Positions 10,615 through 17,708 of a DNA stretch of 64,000 nt are shown here, one piece after another. Both the position numbers and the translations under genes were made by a program. The DNA comes from Tritrichomonas musculus (lineage: Eukaryota; Parabasalia; Tritrichomonadida; Tritrichomonadidae). Below the pieces are notes generated by a model. That model was not told the origin of the DNA. It saw only the letters and a program-made list of their open reading frames with translations, and did no database searches. The stretch's first letter is position 1; each line of letters opens with the position of its first letter. The stretch covers positions 186,001 through 250,000 of the forward strand of contig JAPFFF010000002.1 of NCBI GenBank assembly GCA_039105265.1, written 5' to 3'.

Positions 10615-11778
10615 TCAGTAATTTTGGCATTTAATTCCATTTTTCCGATTCATTGTACATAATCCGCATGAATTGCATCCTATTTCATCGATTTTTCCAG
10701 TTCGTAAATCGCGGACAAGATATGGTTCTCTCAAAAATGGCCTGCACAATGAAATCATATCGACAGTTCCATCGTCGATTAATTTTTGCATTGCAGAAAA
10801 CTTTCTGTTTCCGCCAACGAGCGCCAGCTTGACCTCCTTTGGCACGAGCCTTCTAATAATCCTTGCGTTTTCAGCATGGTACCCTTCGGTCCACTTCACA
10901 TCACCACAGTAATCTCTGGCAAATTTTAAAAAATTTTCAACATCATTTTTTTTAAATTTTTTCTTAACTAGATCTTCATTAACTGTTGATCTGATGATTG
11001 TTCCGCCAACCATTCCGCCTGAAAGTTCGAACATGTCAACAATTGGATGCAATCTTCGAATGTAAGCAGCGCAAAGTTCAGGTGTAACTCCGTTTTGAAT
11101 GTAATCACGACTATTTATTTTAATTGAGACCAAAAAGTCATCACCAACAACTTTTCTGATTGATTTGGCGGTTTCATAAACGATTCGTAAACGGTTGTCA
11201 AAACTGCCGCCCCATTTATCTGTACGTTTATTTCGAGCAGGGCTCAGAAAATTGCAAAATAAATAATTGTGAGCACAATGAAGCTGGATTCCATCAGATC
11301 CAATTGATTTAAGGCGCTTGGCACATTGTATGAATGATTCTATCGTTTCTTCAATCTCCTCATTAGTCATCTCGCGTCCTTTGTGATTATCGATTGGTGA
11401 ACATCCAATCGGTTCGTGACCAAATATGTCGTCAGGATTGCACATGACACCTCCTTGACAAACTTGAAACATTATTTTGGATCCCTTTTGGTGTATTGAG
11501 CTAACAACAGGTTCCCATGCTTTCGCATGGCAATAATGTGACATTGAACTTTGACTTTTGGCAGCTTTACCATGAAATATTGGATATACATATCCTGGAA
11601 CTATGAGGCCAACTTCTCCATCTGCAAGTGTAGTTATCATCTTTTTTAATTTATTTGTCGGTAATCCTGTGTGACTGTCTGAGAGTGCTTCATAAGTAGC
11701 AGAACGCATAAATCGATTTGGTAAATATGTTTTATTGATGTTTAGTGGTGTGAATAAAGATGAGTGTGATTTTAACAT
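10615..11778 (-). CDS. Old Yellow Enzyme-family NADH:flavin oxidoreductase
   Basis: 387 residues forming a single FMN-binding TIM barrel of the OYE/2,4-dienoyl-CoA reductase family; it should reduce activated C=C bonds with NAD(P)H in the cytosol. Visible hallmarks are LFTPLNINKTYLPNRFMRSAT at the N-terminus, IQLHCAHNYLFCNFLSPARN with the His/His-Asn active-site stretch and NKRTDKWGGSFDNR (about residues 165-200), and ALVGGNRKF followed by DMISLCRPFLREP for FMN phosphate binding. The C-terminus ends in a Cys cluster, CNSCGLC and a fourth Cys nine residues later, which could hold an iron-sulfur centre as in dienoyl-CoA reductases, although the second, NAD-binding half of those enzymes is absent. 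Bacterial origin by lateral transfer is likely. A 14-bp inverted repeat sits just upstream. Confidence 0.93.
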   Translation of the reverse strand: MLKSHSSLFTPLNINKTYLPNRFMRSATYEALSDSHTGLPTNKLKKMITTLADGEVGLIVPGYVYPIFHGKAAKSQSSMSHYCHAKAWEPVVSSIHQKGSKIMFQVCQGGVMCNPDDIFGHEPIGCSPIDNHKGREMTNEEIEETIESFIQCAKRLKSIGSDGIQLHCAHNYLFCNFLSPARNKRTDKWGGSFDNRLRIVYETAKSIRKVVGDDFLVSIKINSRDYIQNGVTPELCAAYIRRLHPIVDMFELSGGMVGGTIIRSTVNEDLVKKKFKKNDVENFLKFARDYCGDVKWTEGYHAENARIIRRLVPKEVKLALVGGNRKFSAMQKLIDDGTVDMISLCRPFLREPYLVRDLRTGKIDEIGCNSCGLCTMNRKNGIKCQNY

Positions 11779-11785
11779 TTAAAAA

Positions 11786-11836
11786 AATTGAATAGTTTAC
11801 GAAAATTGACAAAATGTTAAAATAAACTATTCAATT
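11786..11836. repeat. 14-bp perfect inverted repeat in the OYE promoter
   Basis: AATTGAATAGTTTA at 11786-11799 is repeated as its exact reverse complement at 11823-11836, with a 23-base spacer. It begins eight bases before the ATG of the oxidoreductase gene, so it covers the expected transcription start. It could be an operator or cruciform; the function is unknown. Confidence 0.7.
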
Positions 11837-11958
11837 AATAATTCATTTTTTTATTTGTATGATATAACATTGGTGAATCGCCTGTTGATACACAACATTT
11901 TTGGATGTAGACTATTATCCAAAAATATGTGTGTGCACTATCTGTGTTCTGTGTCGAT

Positions 11959-12414
11959 TTAGTACCTAGCACGAATTCGTGAAGCACTAGCATATGGTTC
12001 GATAGGTTTATCTATATACTTAAACGATTTGGTGTGTGGATCATAGTATCTGGACTTGTATGTGTATGTGTCACTCTCTTCTGGTTTGGTAGTACTCTGT
12101 CGTGGAACTGTTCGTGATACATTGCAGAGCTTACCATTACGTTTGGTGAATCGTTTTGTCGATTGTGGTATATCTTCATTAAGTGTTCTACTGTCGAACT
12201 TACTAGCATTTGGATTACGACGAAACAGGGTGTTGAGGGTCTTATAATCTTGTTTGGTTGTTAACTCGGTAATAGCTCGTTTAAGTAATGATAAGTCATC
12301 GGTAGTGTATAACTCTTCGAGTGTCGGTTGTCCATTGTATGGAGTTTGCTTTGCAAATGATGGATTCTTGTTCTTACTCATTTCTATGTAATTAAACTTA
12401 CACAGATAACGCAT
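11959..12414 (-). CDS. Small basic protein, paralogue of the 78-residue neighbour
   Basis: 151 residues from ATG at 12414; Met12 (MSKNKN) is an equally good start. Residues about 40-95 match the neighbouring 78-residue protein through DYKTLNTLFRRNPN, KFDSRTLNEDIP and a final FTKRNG. The C-terminal 55 residues are extra, basic and Tyr/Ser/Thr rich. I do not recognise the family. The high Arg/Lys content and its position downstream of a helicase would fit nucleic-acid binding, but that is inference. Confidence 0.65.
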   Translation of the reverse strand: MRYLCKFNYIEMSKNKNPSFAKQTPYNGQPTLEELYTTDDLSLLKRAITELTTKQDYKTLNTLFRRNPNASKFDSRTLNEDIPQSTKRFTKRNGKLCNVSRTVPRQSTTKPEESDTYTYKSRYYDPHTKSFKYIDKPIEPYASASRIRARY

Positions 12415-12429
12415 AAATGTTAATTTCGA

Positions 12430-12800
12430 TACTATAATTAGCTAGCTGTGTTGGTATAGTTGTTGGATCATGAAGTGCATCTCCGGACTTCGGTTGCAGG
12501 TGCAAGTTCGATTCGCTACCATACCGATTTTTCGTATTATTTCCGGTCCATATTTGTGGTAGAGCCCTAGCGAACTAAACACCTTGGGTAAGCTATTACT
12601 TGTGGATTATGGGGTAATACGGGCATTTGTCGACAAATGTAATCCTCGTAATGAACGTTCCCCAACTATAGTAGATGCATATTGTTTCTCTTTATAAGGG
12701 ATTGGATGTGCGATCCCGGGTTAGTATGTTCATCTCTTATATCGAATGCATGACGCATCTACTGTAGTTGGTTTTTGCCAAAAAAATCATCTTTTTGGTC
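12430..12800. other. Structured noncoding block between the two paralogues
   Basis: This 370-base gap has no coding frame but many dyads: a perfect 16-bp palindrome CATTTGTCGACAAATG (12624-12639) enclosed by GGATTA (12604-12609) and TAATCC (12640-12645); a 17-bp stem with one mismatch between 12662-12678 and 12755-12771; a GGGAT/ATCCC hairpin near 12698-12717; and a CCAAAAA/TTTTTGG hairpin near 12778-12798. A 73-base stretch at 12454-12526 has complementary ends and a TTCGATT loop-like motif but does not fold as a proper tRNA. It could be a structured RNA or a replication or regulatory site. Confidence 0.5.
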
Positions 12801-12810
12801 TCATCATGTC

Positions 12811-13047
12811 TTAGTCTTTACGTCGAGGTCTGGTCTCGAACTTCATTACACCTTTTCGTTTAGTGAAGTGTTTATCATCACATGGTATCTCTTCATTAAG
12901 TTCACGAGTATTAAATTTCCATGTATTTGGATTACGACGTAACAATGTATTCACTGTCTTATAGTCTTTGGATTCGATAAGTCTAGCGAGTTCATGTTTC
13001 AACTTGTTCATATCATCACATGCGAATAGTTCTGTTAATGCGGTCAT
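12811..13047 (-). CDS. 78-residue basic protein, paralogue of the 151-residue neighbour
   Basis: 78 residues, ATG at 13047, located 39 bases downstream of the helicase stop on the same strand. It shares the core DYKTVNTLLRRNPN, KFNTRELNEEIP and HFTKRKG with the 151-residue protein, so the two arose by duplication. It is charged, helical at the N-terminus and basic at the end (RPRRKD). No known family is recognised. The close spacing suggests joint expression or joint function with the helicase. Confidence 0.65.
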   Translation of the reverse strand: MTALTELFACDDMNKLKHELARLIESKDYKTVNTLLRRNPNTWKFNTRELNEEIPCDDKHFTKRKGVMKFETRPRRKD

Positions 13048-13086
13048 TTAAGTTCGAGAAAAATACAAAGGAATCACATCGTCGAT

Positions 13087-15165
13087 TCACTTCTTCACCA
13101 ATTTATATACTCGACCTCGTTTACCGTTAACTCTGTTGTATCTCATCTTAACTTCATATCCGTCTGGTATTGTCTTAACATCGATTCCATAATAGTTGTA
13201 TAGATCTCTTTTGGTAGTAAATTCTATATCAATGATAGGTTCATCAACGACATGTTCATCAACGATAGGTTCATTAACGACATGTTCATCAACGATAGGT
13301 TCATTAACGATAGGTTCATCAATGATAGGTTCATTAACGACATGTTCATCAACGATAGGTTCATTAACGACATGTTCATCAACGATAGGTTCATTAACGA
13401 CATGTTCATCAACGATAGGTTCATTAACGACATGTTCATCAACGATAGGTTCATTAACGACATGTTCATCAACGATAGGTTCATTAACGATAGGTTCATT
13501 AACGATAGGTTCATTAACGATAGGTTCATTAACGACATGTTCATCAACGATAGGTTCATTAACGACATGTTCATCAACAGATTCATCATCATCAACTGGT
13601 TCATCCGCGGTAGCGGAGTACGAAGTATCATTCTCTTCGAGAACTTCACTTTGTGAATCGTCATCATCAACAGCAGATTTACCGAATCGTACACGACCAT
13701 ACCCACGTAATATACAATTCCAACCTGTTTTGCTCATACAATTCCATGCTCTATCACGCAGTTCGTTTAAGTATCTCTCATATCTGTTGTTCGGTATCGA
13801 GTACTTTCTCTTGTTCATGTGTTTACAATATCGAACATATACATATACATCCGAGTTTCGATTTCGGTTTCGACCTAGAAACTGTTTAACACTGGATACA
13901 GTATCGATATAGGTTTGGACGAATACAGATAGAATATTCTCTTTAATGGACTGTCCATTCTGTATAGATGAGGTAGATATAATAACATCAACGTCTTCGT
14001 CGAACAAACCATCTTCATTCAATTTAATCTCTTTGGTATCACCTGTGTATAACGCAACCTTGTATCTATCTATCAGCATCTCTTTCAATAACTTACATTG
14101 TTTCTTATCTTCGATCTTCACTAATACTTTATCGTAGTTCATTCGCTTTGTATCGATTAAGTTCACTATCTCAGCTCGTTGTTCATCAGCATCTGGTATC
14201 AACTTGTTAACGTATATATTTCGATTGTATCTCTTATCGATACATGGATTAACGATTATGTAATCTCTAAAACACGCGAAGTGTTTAATATCGTCAGCAG
14301 TAGCACTTATCAACGCAACTCGATCGAACTCTTTAGTAATCTCAATCAATCCAATATGTTGTAGTAACATATGTGCTTCGTCAATCACTAGAAAGTAATC
14401 TAATCGTTGTTCGTTCATGTAATATTCTTCAATTAGATCCCCTAAACATTTCGAAGCTGTGTTGTATGTAGTAATAATCACATTAACTTCATTGTGTACA
14501 GCTTTGTGAAACTCTTTAAACGCATTATCGTTAACACACAACCGAATGGAATTAACATCCATATCACTCAACTTGGTATAGAACTCTTCAGCGATATTCA
14601 CTGTTGGAACTATAACCATAAACCTCTCTGTACTATGTGATGCAATCCATTTACGGATCGCTGTCGATTTACCAGAACCGATTGGAGCTTCACAGATGAA
14701 CTTCTTAGTCCGGATTTGTTTAGTGATCTTACGTAAATCATACTTGTTGTGATCCATACAATAATAATAATCATCATAATCCATATAATCGATTACATCG
14801 CCATTCTCATCACAAAGTTCTAGTTCATCATCGATATTTACTGGTGGTTCACCATTAGTTAGGTGTTTAATCGATGTTTCATCATCTAATGGATGGCCGT
14901 TCTTATCGAAGTAACCTTCACACTGTATAGTGTATAATCGTTCAGGGATCTCATCAAACATCTGCCATCGAATATATGACGGATCATGGACTTCTTCTGG
15001 TGTTGGTATTGGTTCGATTTGTTGTTTCAATGGATCATCGTCATCACGGAAATCATTTATAGACATGGATTTCATACCTTCATATACGTGATCGTATAAC
15101 ATAGTGTTCAGTGTCATTGGTTTCAGTTGGATAAAATTTTCATGTAATTCACATATCAAACCCAT
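13087..15165 (-). CDS. SF2 helicase, origin-binding-protein-like, with acidic pentapeptide array
   Basis: 692 residues. Motifs in order: Walker A APIGSGKST (GSGKST 163-168), motif Ia VIVPT (about 184), Walker B/motif II VIDEAH (DEAH 262-265), motif III SAT (287-289), motif V-like VDVIISTSSIQNGQSI (about 392) and motif VI QFLGRNRNR (428-436). This set, with a QxxGRxRN motif VI, resembles the herpes UL9/virus origin-binding helicase group, which unwinds replication origins; the assignment is by motif only. The N-terminal 150 residues are acidic and Tyr-rich. After the helicase core comes an array of 23 pentapeptides (VNEPI/VDEHV type), then a basic 48-residue tail that could bind DNA. Composition differs from host genes, which suggests transfer or a mobile element. 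Confidence 0.85.
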   Translation of the reverse strand: MGLICELHENFIQLKPMTLNTMLYDHVYEGMKSMSINDFRDDDDPLKQQIEPIPTPEEVHDPSYIRWQMFDEIPERLYTIQCEGYFDKNGHPLDDETSIKHLTNGEPPVNIDDELELCDENGDVIDYMDYDDYYYCMDHNKYDLRKITKQIRTKKFICEAPIGSGKSTAIRKWIASHSTERFMVIVPTVNIAEEFYTKLSDMDVNSIRLCVNDNAFKEFHKAVHNEVNVIITTYNTASKCLGDLIEEYYMNEQRLDYFLVIDEAHMLLQHIGLIEITKEFDRVALISATADDIKHFACFRDYIIVNPCIDKRYNRNIYVNKLIPDADEQRAEIVNLIDTKRMNYDKVLVKIEDKKQCKLLKEMLIDRYKVALYTGDTKEIKLNEDGLFDEDVDVIISTSSIQNGQSIKENILSVFVQTYIDTVSSVKQFLGRNRNRNSDVYVYVRYCKHMNKRKYSIPNNRYERYLNELRDRAWNCMSKTGWNCILRGYGRVRFGKSAVDDDDSQSEVLEENDTSYSATADEPVDDDESVDEHVVNEPIVDEHVVNEPIVNEPIVNEPIVNEPIVDEHVVNEPIVDEHVVNEPIVDEHVVNEPIVDEHVVNEPIVDEHVVNEPIIDEPIVNEPIVDEHVVNEPIVDEHVVDEPIIDIEFTTKRDLYNYYGIDVKTIPDGYEVKMRYNRVNGKRGRVYKLVKK
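13234..13578 (-). repeat. 15-bp coding minisatellite, 23 units
   Basis: Twenty-three tandem 15-bp units encode VNEPI, VDEHV, IDEPI or VDEPI. Mostly they alternate, giving a 30-bp higher-order period, with one run of four consecutive VNEPI units. Because no unit contains a stop in any frame, all six frames stay open here and create spurious overlapping frames on both strands. Such arrays change copy number easily. Confidence 0.95.
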
Positions 15166-15556
15166 TGTTTATACATTTAGTCATTCATTATATGCTACAA
15201 TAGTCATTCATTATCTGCCACTATTAGTTCTACTTTATTGGACACAATCTCGATAATGTCGTATATGAGTATAGCTATGAAATTGTTTAGAAACGGTTTC
15301 ATATTAATATAGCTGATTTCGCCTATTATAATAGTTTATTTAGCCATTATTTTAGGTTATCGCTATTAGTATTGTCATATATAGACATATATCTATAGTC
15401 TTGTGCCACAAGTAGCACTAAATTAAATACATAAACAGCTGATTTTTGGGGGTTTTCGTCAATTAAATTAGCTGTCACGCGACTGTGGCGGGTATATATA
15501 CTAATTTGGTCGAGGATGACAAAAATGATAATTTTTGGTAGACTGAATGAATTAGA
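15166..15556. other. Noncoding leader/terminal region of the helicase segment
   Basis: About 390 bases upstream of the helicase gene. It has no convincing gene; TAGTCATTCATTATNTGC-like phrases repeat near 15178-15222 and may mark the promoter. Confidence 0.45.
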
Positions 15557-15619
15557 GTTAGGGGAGTGAGCGAAGCGAACGTGGGCGTAAGATACGTAGT
15601 ATCTGTAGCACCCCCTAAC
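15557..15619. repeat. Terminal stem-loop of the helicase segment
   Basis: GTTAGGGGAGTG at 15557-15568 pairs with CACCCCCTAAC at 15609-15619 (11 bp, one bulged A). The loop holds a second hairpin, AGATAC-GTA-GTATCT, near 15590-15604. It lies immediately inside the AGTAGT end at 15628, the place where transposon ends often carry protein-binding or replication structures. Confidence 0.6.
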
Positions 15620-15628
15620 ATTACTACT

Positions 15629-16014
15629 AATGTGAAGGTGCATTGTCAAAATGGATCATTAATCTTTGCTTCTGCGTTTTTGCTTTTTCAGCTATTTTAA
15701 GCTTTACAATCTTTTTCAAAATGTTCTCAATAAAGTACTCTGATGTAATTTTCACTTTTTCTGGTTTTACATCAATCAACTGCAATCCTTGCCCATTAAT
15801 GAAAATAGTAACCATTGTTTTTTTGTCATTCAAAGACTTTTCCACAATTTCATCAACTTCTTCAAAGTCCAAATTCAACGACTAAGTCATCCACCTTTAA
15901 AGCTATTAATTTGAAAACAGATTTCAATGTCTCTCTGAATTGATTGCATATTTCATGAGCGGTTTCAACAGATAAAGAATATTCATTTGGATTTTCATTT
16001 TCGTTTTAAAGGTT
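15629..16014 (-). pseudogene. Tc1/mariner-like (DDE_3-type) transposase fragment
   Basis: On the minus strand 15629-15878 reads as the core of a DDE transposase: MVTIFINGQGLQLIDVKPEK, then ITSEYFIENIL and finally HFDNAPSH, the motif around the second catalytic Asp in Tc1/mariner/IS630-type enzymes. The part nearer 16014 (SVETAHEICNQF) looks like the same gene upstream, separated by a stop codon. The frame is cut off after DNAPSH by the helicase segment and, at the other side, by the Maverick; its continuation lies beyond 31416. It is a dead, old copy. Confidence 0.6.
16009..16014. repeat. Maverick target-site duplication, left copy
   Basis: AAGGTT directly precedes the left terminal repeat and recurs at 31411-31416. 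Six bases is the known duplication length of Maverick/Polinton integrases. Confidence 0.92.
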
Positions 16015-16467
16015 AGTAGTGATAGTGGACCGTCTGGAGGGGGGATAAAAAATGACCCCCTTGTCATAGGGTTTACAGACCCCAAACCTCAGCTACATGA
16101 CTCAAAAAATCGCCACTTTTTCAAAATTAGCCCTCGAAACTTTCACAAAATGGCATAGACAAATTTTGAATAAATTGACAAACTCCCAAAAATAACAACA
16201 ACGAAAAATAACGAAAAATAGAACTTTCAAAAATTTTTTATTTTTTTATCAGCAATTTATAATGTCAAACCAAGCCGAACAATTAAGCATCCTCATTAAT
16301 AGAATCAACAAAAAGCTAAAAGGTTGGAGACCTGCATTAAAATACCTCTACGATAATGATGATGTTGTTGACGGAGTACTAAAAGAGATAAATCACTTTA
16401 TTGAACAACTAAAGAAATTCAACGGTCCTGCTGAATTAATTGCTGAACTTGAAGAGCTCATTTATTA
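16015..16467 (+). repeat. Left terminal inverted repeat of the Maverick (453 bp)
   Basis: It starts AGTAGTGATAGTGGACCGTC and ends inside the stop codon of the 68-residue gene it contains. It matches the right repeat (30958-31410) in reverse complement; I saw no mismatch on reading the two side by side. Confidence 0.95.
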
Positions 16468-16468
16468 G
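16262..16468 (+). CDS. 68-residue helical protein inside the left terminal repeat
   Basis: The product is small and largely helical: NRINKKLKGWRPALKYLY, then charged helices ending ELIAELEELIY. It is identical in sequence to the protein encoded in the right terminal repeat at 30957-31163. The coding frame ends exactly where the repeat ends, so the two copies use different third bases in their stop codons. The family is not recognised. A two- or three-helix fold such as a DNA- or protein-binding regulator is possible but is a guess. Confidence 0.65.
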   Translation: MSNQAEQLSILINRINKKLKGWRPALKYLYDNDDVVDGVLKEINHFIEQLKKFNGPAELIAELEELIY

Positions 16469-16685
16469 ACAATTCATTCAATTCGTTCTCAAGTTGATGA
16501 ACTTTATTTTTGAGGCTGTTGATGTCTTCAATAAGAGATTCACGAACAGCAAGACCGTCAGAACCTAACATTCCTGATTTGATATTGTTTAGACATTGTT
16601 TATAATCATAACACTTTTCTTTTAATCCTCGTTTGATTCGTTTTAATTCGGGTATTTCTTTCTTGTATTCAGTTAGTTCACTCAT
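16458..16685 (-). CDS. 75-residue coiled-coil protein of the Maverick
   Basis: ATG at 16685. Two charged helices with heptad-like spacing (YKKEIPELKRIKRGLKEKC and LIEDINSLKNKVHQLENEL) suggest an oligomeric coiled coil. It ends overlapping the 3' end of the 68-residue gene by 11 bases and is divergent from the 77-residue gene with a 14-base gap. No known family. Confidence 0.55.
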   Translation of the reverse strand: MSELTEYKKEIPELKRIKRGLKEKCYDYKQCLNNIKSGMLGSDGLAVRESLIEDINSLKNKVHQLENELNELSNK

Positions 16686-16699
16686 TTAATAATAATTAA

Positions 16700-16933
16700 A
16701 TGTCTGTTATCAATCAATTAAGAACCGTTCATGACGATAAGCATAAAAACCATTTTGATAGATTACAATTAACGATGCAAAAGAATAGAACAAAAATAAA
16801 TTCAGCACCAACAGTGAAATGTTATAATGAAAAAGGAAATATATTTCATGAACCACCTCCAAAAACGACTAAATCATTAAATCATCATGATTCACTTAAT
16901 CATTCTGTGGTTGTCAGGAGCAACAACATTTAA
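16700..16933 (+). CDS. 77-residue His/Asn-rich protein of the Maverick
   Basis: A short basic product (VHDDKHKNHFDRLQLTMQKN) with a Pro/Thr and His-rich C-terminal half. It starts 14 bases from the divergent coiled-coil gene and converges with the 158-residue gene, overlapping it by 42 bases. It is not recognised and could be a minor structural or regulatory protein. Confidence 0.45.
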   Translation: MSVINQLRTVHDDKHKNHFDRLQLTMQKNRTKINSAPTVKCYNEKGNIFHEPPPKTTKSLNHHDSLNHSVVVRSNNI

Positions 16934-17368
16934 TACATATTCATTAATAACTTTTGATTGTTGGTCGACAACGTTTGAAAGTTTATTAATATGTTCTTCA
17001 AGTATTTTATTTTTGTTGTTCAATTGATTTATTAATTCATTGAGTTCGTTAATCGATTCTTTCATTAATGATATATCAGCTTTGATGTTGTCATTTTCAA
17101 GTGTTTTAGTGATTGTGTTCCCAACTTTCTTCAAATAAATGTCGCCGTTAAGTCTTTTACCGTCTGTACAATTGCGCTTAGTGATTTTGTATTCGTTGCC
17201 GTCATTAGTGATGATTTTATAAATCTTGTTCAAATAGTTAGTCGTTTGTGATTTCATTTGCTCGATATTCTTTTGATAGAACAAATTGAACTCTTCAATT
17301 GATTTAAATACTTTTGATTCATTTACATTATCATTTATAACTTTAAGTTCATTAATGTTTTCATTCAT
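16892..17368 (-). CDS. 158-residue coiled-coil protein of the Maverick
   Basis: ATG at 17368. The N-terminal part is helical, the middle is beta-like and Lys-rich (KIITNDGNEYKITKRNCTDG), and the C-terminal 60 residues are a long Leu/Ile/Asn coiled coil (INELNELINQLNNKNKILEE). Such proteins are common in virion or fibre assembly, but no family is recognised here. It sits in the left cluster next to the amphipathic protein gene. Confidence 0.6.
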   Translation of the reverse strand: MNENINELKVINDNVNESKVFKSIEEFNLFYQKNIEQMKSQTTNYLNKIYKIITNDGNEYKITKRNCTDGKRLNGDIYLKKVGNTITKTLENDNIKADISLMKESINELNELINQLNNKNKILEEHINKLSNVVDQQSKVINEYVLNVVAPDNHRMIK

Positions 17369-17404
17369 TTATAATTATATTAAATCATTATAATTCATTG
17401 TTTT

Positions 17405-17659
17405 TCATTTAACTTCATTCAATATTGATTTTCCAAATCTCCCAACTCTGTCAGCAACATTTAAACCTGTATCAATTGCGTCAACAACCTGACCGACACC
17501 AGGAATGAATTGTGTAATCGGTTTAACTCTGTCAACGATTTGCTTTCCAACATCAACAACTTTTGGTAATGCTTTAACTGCTTTCTGAGCGAATGATTTT
17601 ACTTTGCCGCCAATTGATTTAAATGCGTTCTTGATTTTGTTGAATATACCGACACCCAT
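17405..17659 (-). CDS. 84-residue amphipathic protein (minor virion / membrane-active type)
   Basis: ATG at 17659, divergent from the capsid-like region with a 49-base gap. The sequence is a basic amphipathic helix (FNKIKNAFKSIGGKVKSFAQ) followed by a Gly/Pro-containing hydrophobic stretch (ITQFIPGVGQVVDAID) and another helix. This layout recalls small minor capsid or membrane-lytic proteins of Polintons and adenoviruses (pVI/pX-like). The role is inferred from composition and position only. Confidence 0.6.
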   Translation of the reverse strand: MGVGIFNKIKNAFKSIGGKVKSFAQKAVKALPKVVDVGKQIVDRVKPITQFIPGVGQVVDAIDTGLNVADRVGRFGKSILNEVK

Positions 17660-17708
17660 AATTTAATTAATGATAAAAGTGTTTTATTTCCTTTTTATTC
17701 AATCATAA

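Larger units (their letters stand above)
11840..15628 (-). mobile_element. Foreign segment with SF2 helicase and AGTAGT-type right end
   Basis: This stretch is visibly richer in CpG and GC than its flanks and carries three minus-strand genes (helicase, 78-residue and 151-residue proteins) plus structured noncoding DNA. Its right edge is sharp: read on the minus strand, a mariner-like transposase frame stops after DNAPSH and the sequence AGTAGTAATGTTAGGGGG begins at 15628. The neighbouring Maverick also begins AGTAGT, so a Polinton-like relative is possible. I could not find a matching left end or a target duplication; the left limit given is approximate and the segment may be truncated there. 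No integrase or capsid gene is present. Confidence 0.5.

Noticed and set aside
12454-12526. tRNA-like 73-base stretch with complementary ends and a TTCGATT motif
   Set aside because: The D and anticodon arms do not form and the T stem has a bulge; it is kept only as part of the structured noncoding block.
13234-13578. Possible CRISPR-like array
   Set aside because: Units are contiguous, 15 bp long and in coding frame, without spacers.
13196-13912. Long open frames on both strands opposite the helicase C-terminus
   Set aside because: They exist because the 15-bp repeat has no stop in any frame; their products are simple repeats (SLTTC, MNLSL, INDRF) with no independent support.
15347-15649. 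100-codon minus-strand frame spanning the junction at 15628
   Set aside because: It fuses transposase sequence (DNAPSH end) to the noncoding end of the helicase segment, so it is a junction artefact rather than a gene.
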